Origin: an uncultured Pelagibacteraceae bacterium
GTDB lineage: Bacteria; Pseudomonadota; Alphaproteobacteria; Pelagibacterales; Pelagibacteraceae
NCBI GenBank assembly: GCA_902557585.1
Contig: CACEBA010000015.1
Location: 1-14,992 of the forward strand
Reading direction: 5' to 3'
Length of the DNA stretch: 14,992 nucleotides
The position numbers and the translations under genes were made by a program. A model generated the notes under the pieces. That model was not told the DNA's origin. It saw only the letters and a program-made list of their open reading frames with translations, and did no database searches. Below are positions 7,810 to 14,343 of this stretch, piece after piece (the stretch's first letter is position 1; every line of letters begins with the position of its first letter).

Positions 7810-9014
7810 TGCCAAAAACAAAATACGGTTTACCAAATAAATTAATTACTTGTAAGGTTTGTGTAATGACAAATCAAAAACCTCACTCTATTAATGAGAC
7901 TAAAAATAAAAAAAATTCTTTAAAAAAAGGTTTAGACTTCAATGAGGATGGAATATGCGCTGCTTGTCAGTATGCCATTACAAAAAAAAATAATATAGAT
8001 TGGAGTTTTAGGGATCAAGCATTAACAAATTTGTTGAATAAATACAGGAAAAATGATGGATCTTATGATTGTCTAGTACCTGGTAGTGGCGGAAAAGACA
8101 GTATGTATGCGGCTCATTTATTAAAATACAAATATAATATGAATCCTTTGACAGTTACCTTTTCTCCAATTCAATATACTGATGTTGGCTGGAAAAATTT
8201 AAGAGCATGGATAGACACAGGGGGATTTGACAATATTCTTTTTAGTCCTAATGGCAAGATTGTGAAAATATTAGCTAGAGAGGCTTTTTTAAATCTCTTG
8301 CATCCAATGCAGCCTTTTAAATTCGGTATAAAAACTTTTGCAGTTAAAGAAGCTATTAAAAATAATATAGATCTTATTTTTTATGGAGAGCCTTATGCAG
8401 AATATGGTAGTGAGTCGATTAAAACAATTTCGACTCCAAATTATTCACAAGATTGGTATGAAGGTAAAAATAAAAGAGCATTTCTTGGAGGAAAAGATTT
8501 AAGTTATTATCATAAAAAATATAATCTTAAAAAAAAAGAACTTTCACCCTTTTTAAACATTGATCCAAAAGATTTAATGAAAAGAAATATAAGAGTTGAT
8601 TACCTTGGGTGGTATGTAAAATGGGACCCACAGGAAATATATTATTATGTTACAAAAAATTCTGGTTTTGAAATTGATACGCAAAGGGTTGATAGTACAT
8701 ATGGTCGTTATGCTGGCCTAGATGATAAATTTGAATGGATACATTTTTATTCTCAGTATATTAAATTTGGTTTGGGCAGAGCAAGGTTCGATGCTTCTCA
8801 GGAAATTAGAAATGGTCATATAACAAGAGAGGAAGGTTTGAGGCTCTGTAAAAAATTTGAAAGTGAGTTCCCTTCTAGATATTTTAAAGATTGTATTGAT
8901 TTTATGGGAATTTCAGAAAAAAAGGCACTAAAAGTTATTGATAAATTTAGGCCAAAGCATTTATGGAAAAAAGTTGGAAAAAAATGGCAAAGATTACAAG
9001 AAGACTATAATTAA
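7806..9014 (+). CDS. wbpG: N-acetyl sugar amidotransferase (WbpG/PseA family)
   Basis: A 402-residue PP-loop ATPase of the family that makes acetamidino sugars: ATP activates an N-acetyl carbonyl and ammonia then forms the amidine. The PP-loop motif SGGKDS is at residues 94-99. Two CxxC pairs, Cys16/Cys19 and Cys51/Cys54, look like a zinc-binding knuckle. DSTYGRYAGLDDK near 298 and the LGRARFDASQEIR region near 325 are further conserved-looking blocks. WbpG acts on a diacetamido uronic acid in Pseudomonas O-antigen, and PseA is required for acetamidino pseudaminic acid in Campylobacter. Which substrate applies here is not known, but neuB and neuA upstream favour a nonulosonic acid. Two ATGs in tandem (7806 and 7809) could both start it; 7806 gives the ATGA overlap. 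The stop overlaps the next start as TAATG. Confidence 0.9.
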   Translation: MMPKTKYGLPNKLITCKVCVMTNQKPHSINETKNKKNSLKKGLDFNEDGICAACQYAITKKNNIDWSFRDQALTNLLNKYRKNDGSYDCLVPGSGGKDSMYAAHLLKYKYNMNPLTVTFSPIQYTDVGWKNLRAWIDTGGFDNILFSPNGKIVKILAREAFLNLLHPMQPFKFGIKTFAVKEAIKNNIDLIFYGEPYAEYGSESIKTISTPNYSQDWYEGKNKRAFLGGKDLSYYHKKYNLKKKELSPFLNIDPKDLMKRNIRVDYLGWYVKWDPQEIYYYVTKNSGFEIDTQRVDSTYGRYAGLDDKFEWIHFYSQYIKFGLGRARFDASQEIRNGHITREEGLRLCKKFESEFPSRYFKDCIDFMGISEKKALKVIDKFRPKHLWKKVGKKWQRLQEDYN

Positions 9015-10012
9015 TGACCAATCGAAAAGATTATATTTTAGTCACAGGTTCTGCAGGATTTATTGGATTTCATCTGGTATCAAAATTAGCCTCAAGAAAT
9101 TGCAACGTGATAGGTATAGACAATTTAAATAATTATTATGATGTAGGGCTCAAAAAAAAAAGGCTTAACCAGCTTGAAAAAATTTACAAAAAAAAGAAAA
9201 AAAAATTAATATTTAAAAAAATCGATATTTCAAAAAAAAATGAGCTTTTCAAAATTTTTAAAAAGTACCGCATAACAAAAATTATTCATCTAGCAGCTCA
9301 GGCTGGAGTTAGATATTCATTTAAAAATCCAAGAGTATATGCTGAGTCAAATTTAATTGGATTTTTTAATATAATAGAATCATGCAGAATCTATAATATT
9401 AAGCATTTTATTTTTGCAAGCAGCAGCAGTGTATATGGTAATTTTAACAAATTCCCGTTCAAGGAAAAAAATATTTTTAACACACCATTGCAATTTTATT
9501 CTTCAACAAAATTAAGTAATGAAATAATGGCATATAGTTATTCAAAACTTTATAATATTAATGTTATTGGTTTAAGATTTTTTACAGTTTATGGACCATG
9601 GGGTCGCCCAGACATGGCATATTTTTCTTTTGCAAATAAAATATTAAAAAATCAGATTATAGATATTTTTAATTATGGAAAACATTTTAGAGATTTTACA
9701 TACATAGACGACATAATAAGAGGGGTCTTATTAACAGTTTTTAAAAAACCAAAAAAGAATTACCAAATATTTAATTTAGGATATGGAAAACCAACAAAAT
9801 TGATGGATTTAGTTAAGTATCTGGAAAAAAATTTAAATAAAAAAGCTAAACTAAATTTTTTAGATAAGCAAAAAGGAGACATGTTTAAAACCTATGCATC
9901 AATAACTAGCTTAAAAAAAATTTATGGATACAAACCTCAAATTAAAATTTCTGATGGAATTAAAAAATTCTCAAATTGGTATTTAAATTTTATAAATGAA
10001 AAATCTTTCTAA
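9014..10012 (+). CDS. UDP-glucuronate 4-epimerase-like NAD-dependent epimerase
   Basis: A 332-residue extended short-chain dehydrogenase that inverts C4 of a nucleotide sugar, using bound NAD. The Rossmann motif TGSAGFIG covers residues 11-18. The GAE/CapI-type segments NNYYDVGLKKKRL, AAQAGVRYSF and RFFTVYGPWGRPDM are present. The catalytic pair Tyr162/Lys166 (FYSSTK) and the upstream serine block FASSSSVYG are intact. The PWGRPDM pattern points to UDP-glucuronic acid as substrate, but the adjacent WbpA/TviB-type dehydrogenase suggests a TviC-like job on UDP-N-acetylglucosaminuronic acid is possible. The product would be a galacto-configured uronic acid. It overlaps the previous gene by one base and the next by 17 bases. 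Confidence 0.88.
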   Translation: MTNRKDYILVTGSAGFIGFHLVSKLASRNCNVIGIDNLNNYYDVGLKKKRLNQLEKIYKKKKKKLIFKKIDISKKNELFKIFKKYRITKIIHLAAQAGVRYSFKNPRVYAESNLIGFFNIIESCRIYNIKHFIFASSSSVYGNFNKFPFKEKNIFNTPLQFYSSTKLSNEIMAYSYSKLYNINVIGLRFFTVYGPWGRPDMAYFSFANKILKNQIIDIFNYGKHFRDFTYIDDIIRGVLLTVFKKPKKNYQIFNLGYGKPTKLMDLVKYLEKNLNKKAKLNFLDKQKGDMFKTYASITSLKKIYGYKPQIKISDGIKKFSNWYLNFINEKSF

Positions 10013-11120
10013 ATTAATTAAACAAAAAAAAGCAAATATATCAATAATTGGCCTAGGTTATGTAGGGTTACCGCTGGCTATTAAATTTTCTAAATTAGGT
10101 TTTAATGTATATGGGTATGAGACTGACAAAAAAAAAATAACAAACTTACATAATAGTAGTATTTATGTCGACACAATTAAAAGAAAAGATTTCCATAAAG
10201 TAAAAAATAAAAATTTTAAATTTGGATGTGATTTTAAAATTTTTTCAAGATCCGATATATTTATAATTTGTGTCCCTACACCAATTAAAAAAAATAAATC
10301 GCCTGATATGCGCTTTTTAAATGAAAGTAAAAATTTAATAAAAAAATTAAATTTAAAAAATAAAGTCATTGTTTTGGAAAGTACTACTTATCCAGGTACT
10401 ACTGAGGAATTATTTATACCAATTATAAGATCAAAAAAATTAAAAATCGGTAAAAATATTTCTTTAATATATTCACCAGAAAGAATAGATCCTGGAAATA
10501 AAAACTTCACAGTTGAAAATACAACAAAAATAGTTTCAGGATACAGTAATGAATGTTTGAATATATCTAAATTATTGTATAAAAATATAACAAAAGTATT
10601 TCCCGTATCAAATATTAAAACTGCTGAATTTACAAAAATATTAGAAAATGTTTATAGATCAATAAACATTGGATTTGTTAATGAGATGAAAATGATTTCT
10701 GACAAATTAAAAATAGATATTTTTGAAGTTATAAGTGCTGCTAAGACCAAACCATTTGGATATGTGCCGTTTTATCCTGGTCCAGGCTTGGGTGGTCATT
10801 GCATACCTGTAGATCCATATTTGTTATCATGGAAAGCAAAAAAATTAAATATCAATACAAGATTTATTGAACTTTCAGGAGAAATAAATAATCATATGCC
10901 TGATTATGTTTCTCGGAAGGTTCTAAAAATACTTTTAAAAAACTTTAACAATGTAACTGGTAAAAAAATATTAATTCTTGGAGTTTCTTATAAAAAAAAT
11001 TCAGCTGACACACGTGAAACTCCATCAATAAAAATTATTGACAATTTAAGAAGAAGAGGTTTAGACGTTTATGTTTCTGATAAATACTGTCCAGAAACTT
11101 ACTTAAAAAAAATAGATTAA
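9996..11120 (+). CDS. wbpA: UDP-N-acetylglucosamine 6-dehydrogenase (WbpA/TviB-like), frameshifted near its end
   Basis: NAD-dependent enzyme oxidising C6 of UDP-GlcNAc (or a related sugar) to the uronic acid. The Rossmann motif IIGLGYVG ends at Gly24 (GxGxxG 19-24). CVPTP, LESTTYPGTTEE and YSPERIDPGN are typical of the WbpA branch. The active-site cysteine is Cys269 in GGHCIPVDPY. The C-terminal domain begins with LILGVSYKKNSADTRETPS. As written, the frame stops after 374 residues, well short of the usual 420-430. The missing end lies in the -1 frame up to the stop at 11282-11284. Joining the two at the A run 11105-11112 gives about 429 residues, and the repaired stop then abuts the next ATG exactly. 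The start at 9996 overlaps the epimerase gene by 17 bases and puts the Rossmann motif at the usual distance from the N-terminus. The gene may be mutated, misread at the homopolymer, or expressed by slippage. Confidence 0.88.
   Translation: MKNLSKLIKQKKANISIIGLGYVGLPLAIKFSKLGFNVYGYETDKKKITNLHNSSIYVDTIKRKDFHKVKNKNFKFGCDFKIFSRSDIFIICVPTPIKKNKSPDMRFLNESKNLIKKLNLKNKVIVLESTTYPGTTEELFIPIIRSKKLKIGKNISLIYSPERIDPGNKNFTVENTTKIVSGYSNECLNISKLLYKNITKVFPVSNIKTAEFTKILENVYRSINIGFVNEMKMISDKLKIDIFEVISAAKTKPFGYVPFYPGPGLGGHCIPVDPYLLSWKAKKLNINTRFIELSGEINNHMPDYVSRKVLKILLKNFNNVTGKKILILGVSYKKNSADTRETPSIKIIDNLRRRGLDVYVSDKYCPETYLKKID
11105..11112 (+). other. A8 run at the frameshift, with A AAA AAA heptamer in frame
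   Basis: The codons here read TTA AAA AAA ATA, so the last A of TTA and the next two lysine codons form A AAA AAA, the classic -1 slippery heptamer in the correct phase. A -1 slip at this point enters the frame that encodes the missing dehydrogenase C-terminus. A weak hairpin begins directly downstream. Adding one A to the run would also restore the gene, so a simple sequencing, assembly or mutational loss of one A explains the same data. Confidence 0.6.
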
Positions 11121-11134
11121 AAAATGTTAATCTA
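11113..11134 (+). other. Small inverted repeat just after the A8 run
   Basis: TAGATTA (11113-11119) and TAATCTA (11128-11134) can pair as a 7-bp stem around an 8-base loop. Only one pair is G-C, so the stem is weak. Its start is within two bases of the slippery heptamer, closer than usual stimulatory stems. Such short AT stems arise often by chance in DNA of this composition. Confidence 0.35.
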
Positions 11135-11284
11135 AATTTAAAAAATATTAAAAAATTCGATTGCATTGTTATTATAACTGATCATGATTATTTTGATTAT
11201 TCCCTAATTGAAAAAAAAGGAAAATTAGTAGTTGATTGCAGAGGAAGAATTAAAAAAATCTCTAAAACAAGATTTAGAGCTTAA
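11114..11284 (+). pseudogene. Out-of-frame C-terminal part of the UDP-sugar dehydrogenase
   Basis: Read in the -1 frame relative to the gene at 9996, this stretch is open for 56 codons and ends at TAA 11282-11284. It encodes the normal end of the UDP-binding domain, including CIVIITDHDYFDY and KLVVDCRGRIKK, which match the family's (I/V)xxTDHxxFDY and VDxR patterns. It has no sensible start of its own. It explains why the 164 bases between 11120 and 11285 appear gene-free in an otherwise gapless operon. The preserved sequence argues that any frameshift is recent, artefactual or bypassed. Confidence 0.85.
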
Positions 11285-12313
11285 ATGAAAAATAAAATTT
11301 TAAAAAAATATAACAGCTGCACTTTTTGCAATTCAAAAAAGCTAATCAAGTGTAAAGAAAAAGATCCAATAAATAATTTTTATGTTAAAGCAATAAAATC
11401 AGATTTGAATATCAGTGATAATCTAATTAAAAGTATAAAAACTTATCAATGCTTAGAATGTAAAATAAAATTGAATAATCCTTGGTTTAATAAAAACATT
11501 TCAAGTAAAATTTTTTCTAGCATTTACGGACAACATAATAGAAGTTGGGAAAATCTATTAAATTTTATGACTAACAAAATTCTCCCTAACCATGGCTCTC
11601 TTTATGATTTATTAAATAATAAAATGAAAATAAGAAAATATGCAGAATATAATAGTCCTTTTATGGGGCTTTTTCTTCATTTTTATTTTAACGAAACCAG
11701 ACAAAATTCAAAATTTTATAGATCATTACACAATAGTTTATTAAATTATTTAAGTTTAAGGCAACTGGCAGGAAGTTCTCTAAAGAAAAAAATCGAATCT
11801 GAAAAAAAATCAGGATTTCTAGCAAAAAAAATAAATAATTTAAAAAAAAAAACTAAACAAAAGCAAAATATTATTAAATCACTATTTATTGATAATTCAA
11901 GTTTGGGTTGGGGATTAAACGATAATCATAAATCTGTGGCAAGCAAAACATATGCACAAGAGTTATTTGATTTACAGATTTTACAGCTAGATTATTATAA
12001 AAAATACTCATTCGATCTTTTTGGAATATTCCATAGTCTTGATCATACTTTTGAGCCAAGTAAACTTTTAAATTTTGCTCTTAAAAATAGTAAATTTGTA
12101 GTTGTTTATTGTCATAATCAAAAAAATGGTGTGACCAAACAACACCAGTTTTCTATCACAAAAGATTTTCTTAGTTTCTTAAACAAAAAAAAAATTTATA
12201 ATCTTAATTTGACAAGTATTACTAAAAAAAAATTTGAAAATTCTGAAATTTATTTTATTTGCTCAAAATCAAAAAGAAATATTGTCAATTTAAAAAAAAA
12301 AATTTATGGTTAA
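11285..12313 (+). CDS. Zinc-ribbon protein with degenerate methyltransferase-like domain
   Basis: A 342-residue protein I cannot assign to a defined enzyme. Two CxxC pairs near the N-terminus, Cys12/Cys15 (SCTFCN) and Cys56/Cys59 (QCLECK), look like a zinc ribbon. The C-terminal third resembles zinc-ribbon SAM methyltransferases of sugar clusters: FDLFGIFHSLDHTFEP (243-258) matches the post-II/III block that usually reads FHVLEH..DP, and TKQHQFSITKDF resembles their QH.xxF segment. The expected glycine-rich SAM motif is poor: only DNSSLGWG is seen at 203-210, followed by an unusually short gap. The middle (about 170-200) is lysine-rich and probably helical. The start follows directly after the repaired dehydrogenase stop, and the end overlaps the next gene by eight bases. 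It may be a divergent C- or N-methyltransferase or a non-catalytic relative. Confidence 0.7.
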   Translation: MKNKILKKYNSCTFCNSKKLIKCKEKDPINNFYVKAIKSDLNISDNLIKSIKTYQCLECKIKLNNPWFNKNISSKIFSSIYGQHNRSWENLLNFMTNKILPNHGSLYDLLNNKMKIRKYAEYNSPFMGLFLHFYFNETRQNSKFYRSLHNSLLNYLSLRQLAGSSLKKKIESEKKSGFLAKKINNLKKKTKQKQNIIKSLFIDNSSLGWGLNDNHKSVASKTYAQELFDLQILQLDYYKKYSFDLFGIFHSLDHTFEPSKLLNFALKNSKFVVVYCHNQKNGVTKQHQFSITKDFLSFLNKKKIYNLNLTSITKKKFENSEIYFICSKSKRNIVNLKKKIYG

Positions 12314-13550
12314 AAATATTAAAGCCTCAATTATTATTACCAACTATAATTACTCCAAGTACCTAGCAAGATGTTTAAGAAGTTGCTTTAATCAGAGTTT
12401 AATAAGAGATTTTTATGAAGTAATATTAATTGATGATTGCTCAACAGATAATTCTATAGAGATCGCTGAAACATTTAAAAATGAGACAAATTTTTATTTA
12501 ATTAAAAATAACAAAAATCTTGGTGTAGCTGCTTCAGCTAATAAAGGTATATTAAAATCAAAAGCAGAATTTATAGTCAGAGTCGATGCTGATGATTTTG
12601 TTAGTAATGATTTTTTAAGATTTCTAGTTTTCTACTTGGAAGATAATAAATCAGCCTTTTGTGTGTCTTGTGATTATCATTATGTTGATGAAAATGAGAA
12701 TAAATATAAAAGAATTAAATATGACGAGATACCAGTGTCGTGTGGCGTTATGTACAGAAAAAATAAATTGATTGAATTAGGCATGTATAATGAAGAGTTT
12801 AAGCATAGGGAGGAAGAGGAGTTAAGAGCAAGATTAGGATCTTTATATAAAATACAGAATTTAGGTATTTCTTTATATAGATACAGAAAGCACGACGCTA
12901 ACAAAACAAAACAACTCAAACATATGATGGAATTTAAACAAAAGTTATTTTCAACACATAACATTTCCAAAGAAGAAAATAACGATAAAGATGATTTAGA
13001 TTTTCCTGTAGCTATCATTCCTGCAAGACTAGGTTCACAAAGATTGAAAGAAAAAAATATTCAACTGTACAAAAAAAAACCATTAATTTACTGGGCAATT
13101 CAAGCTGCAAAAAACTCAAAATATATTAAAAAAATTTTTGTTTCATCAGAAAGTAAAAAAATTTTAGATATTGCTAAGGAGTATGGGGTAGAAACAATTG
13201 AAAGACCAGATTTTTTAAGTGAACCACATGTATATAAAATGGATGCTATAATTCATGCAGTCAATGAAATAAAAAAGTTTAGAAGACCAACAATAATTTC
13301 AAGCATACAAGCAAACTCACCTGAAATTAACTCAAAAGCTATTGATGATTCAATTAATCAACTTTTAAAATTTAATTTAAATGAAGTCATGTCAGTTGAC
13401 GAAAATTTAAATCAAAATGGAGCTATAAGGACTATGAAATATAAAACTGTTTTTGATAAAAACCTTAGTACTCACTTTGGAATAATAAAAACATATTTTA
13501 CAGATATTCATACGGCAAAGGATTTGAAGAAACTTAATGAGAAAAAGTAA
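12306..13550 (+). CDS. Glycosyltransferase family 2 fused to NeuA-like cytidylyltransferase
   Basis: A 414-residue two-domain protein. Residues 1 to about 215 are a GT-A fold family 2 glycosyltransferase: SIIITNYNYSKYLARCL near 8, LIDDCSTDNS near 41, and the metal/nucleotide motif VDADD at 93-97. A short acidic linker (EENNDKDDLD, near 222-232) leads to a second domain starting at Val235: AIIPARLGSQRLKEKNI, the CMP-acylneuraminate synthetase signature, then VSSESKKILDIA, SIQANSPE in place of LLQPTSP, and NQNGAIRTMK resembling the NGAIYI block. The end, DIHTAKDLK, resembles the family's DIDTxEDL. At about 180 residues the domain is shorter than stand-alone NeuA (231 here) and could be reduced or inactive. 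The fusion suggests one protein that both activates and transfers a sugar, but this is inference. It overlaps the neighbouring genes by 8 and 14 bases. Confidence 0.85.
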   Translation: MVKNIKASIIITNYNYSKYLARCLRSCFNQSLIRDFYEVILIDDCSTDNSIEIAETFKNETNFYLIKNNKNLGVAASANKGILKSKAEFIVRVDADDFVSNDFLRFLVFYLEDNKSAFCVSCDYHYVDENENKYKRIKYDEIPVSCGVMYRKNKLIELGMYNEEFKHREEEELRARLGSLYKIQNLGISLYRYRKHDANKTKQLKHMMEFKQKLFSTHNISKEENNDKDDLDFPVAIIPARLGSQRLKEKNIQLYKKKPLIYWAIQAAKNSKYIKKIFVSSESKKILDIAKEYGVETIERPDFLSEPHVYKMDAIIHAVNEIKKFRRPTIISSIQANSPEINSKAIDDSINQLLKFNLNEVMSVDENLNQNGAIRTMKYKTVFDKNLSTHFGIIKTYFTDIHTAKDLKKLNEKK

Positions 13551-14337
13551 TTTTAAATTTAAACTTAAACAATTAAATTATAGAAAATATTTTAATGATT
13601 ATAAACTAAAAAGACTAATAGATGTAAAAAAATTTAAAACTTCAAATTTTTCTCCATCATATATTTATGACAATAATAATAAACTACCATACCCACCAGA
13701 CCTAAATGATTTAATAAGGCTTCATTACATTGTAACTTCAAGAAAAATTACAACAGCTCTAGAGTTTGGAGTTGGGTATTCCACTATATTTATTGCCGAT
13801 GCTATTAGACATAATAAAAAAAAATATAGTAATTTTGTTAAAAAAAACTTAAGGAGATCTAATCCATTTAAACTTTTTTCAGTTGACTCTAATAAAAAGT
13901 ATATTTCAGTTTTTAAAAAAAAAATTCCTAAAGATTTAATTAAATTTATTAAACTAAGTTATTCAAGTACTTCAATAGTAGTTTATAACGGACAAATAAG
14001 CAGTAAAATTGATAAATTACCCAATATTACCCCAGAATTTATTTATATCGATGGTCCTTCTTTTTTAGACATAAAAGGTGATGTAGATGGTTTAAATTTT
14101 AAGGATAAAGACAGAACTATTCTAAACTGCAATTTGTTAAAAATGGAAAATCTACTTTTGCCTGGCACACTGATTCTATGGGATGGGCAAACTAATAATG
14201 CTCGTTTTAATATGGTTAATTTTAAAAGAAAATGGAAAAGTGAAAGGATCGATAAATTAGATATTTCTTATAGTGAGCAGATTGAGGATGCATTAGGTTA
14301 TTTAAATAAAAGACAAATTGTGTTTTCAAATTTATAG
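13537..14337 (+). CDS. Predicted class I SAM-dependent methyltransferase
   Basis: A 266-residue soluble protein. The N-terminal 45 residues are very basic. A Rossmann-like SAM site is suggested by ALEFGVGYST (Glu76, Gly78, Gly80), which starts the usual motif I strand and loop. It is followed by LFSVDSNKKYI, with the acidic residue expected to hold the SAM ribose, and by PEFIYIDGPSF, resembling the IDG strand of Methyltransf_24-type enzymes. LLPGTLILWDGQTNNARF follows as a later strand, again typical of that group. The acceptor is unknown; sugar O- or N-methylation of the surface glycan is a fair guess from the operon. The start overlaps the previous gene by 14 bases, with AAGGA at 13518-13522, a rather long 14 bases before the ATG. 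Confidence 0.72.
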   Translation: MRKSNFKFKLKQLNYRKYFNDYKLKRLIDVKKFKTSNFSPSYIYDNNNKLPYPPDLNDLIRLHYIVTSRKITTALEFGVGYSTIFIADAIRHNKKKYSNFVKKNLRRSNPFKLFSVDSNKKYISVFKKKIPKDLIKFIKLSYSSTSIVVYNGQISSKIDKLPNITPEFIYIDGPSFLDIKGDVDGLNFKDKDRTILNCNLLKMENLLLPGTLILWDGQTNNARFNMVNFKRKWKSERIDKLDISYSEQIEDALGYLNKRQIVFSNL

Positions 14338-14343
14338 ATACAC

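Noticed and set aside
11113..11134. Rho-independent terminator after the 374-residue dehydrogenase frame
   Set aside because: The stem has one G-C pair in seven, no T run follows, and the sequence is inside the out-of-frame dehydrogenase coding region.
12960..13010. Possible false joining of two genes at the GT2-cytidylyltransferase linker
   Set aside because: The frame is continuous with no stop, no homopolymer indel is needed, and the acidic linker looks like a natural interdomain segment.
12680..13018. Minus-strand open frame of about 112 codons inside the GT2 fusion gene
   Set aside because: Its Phe/Leu/Ser/Tyr-rich composition is what the reverse complement of Lys/Asn/Glu-rich coding DNA gives, and it lies wholly within a recognised gene.
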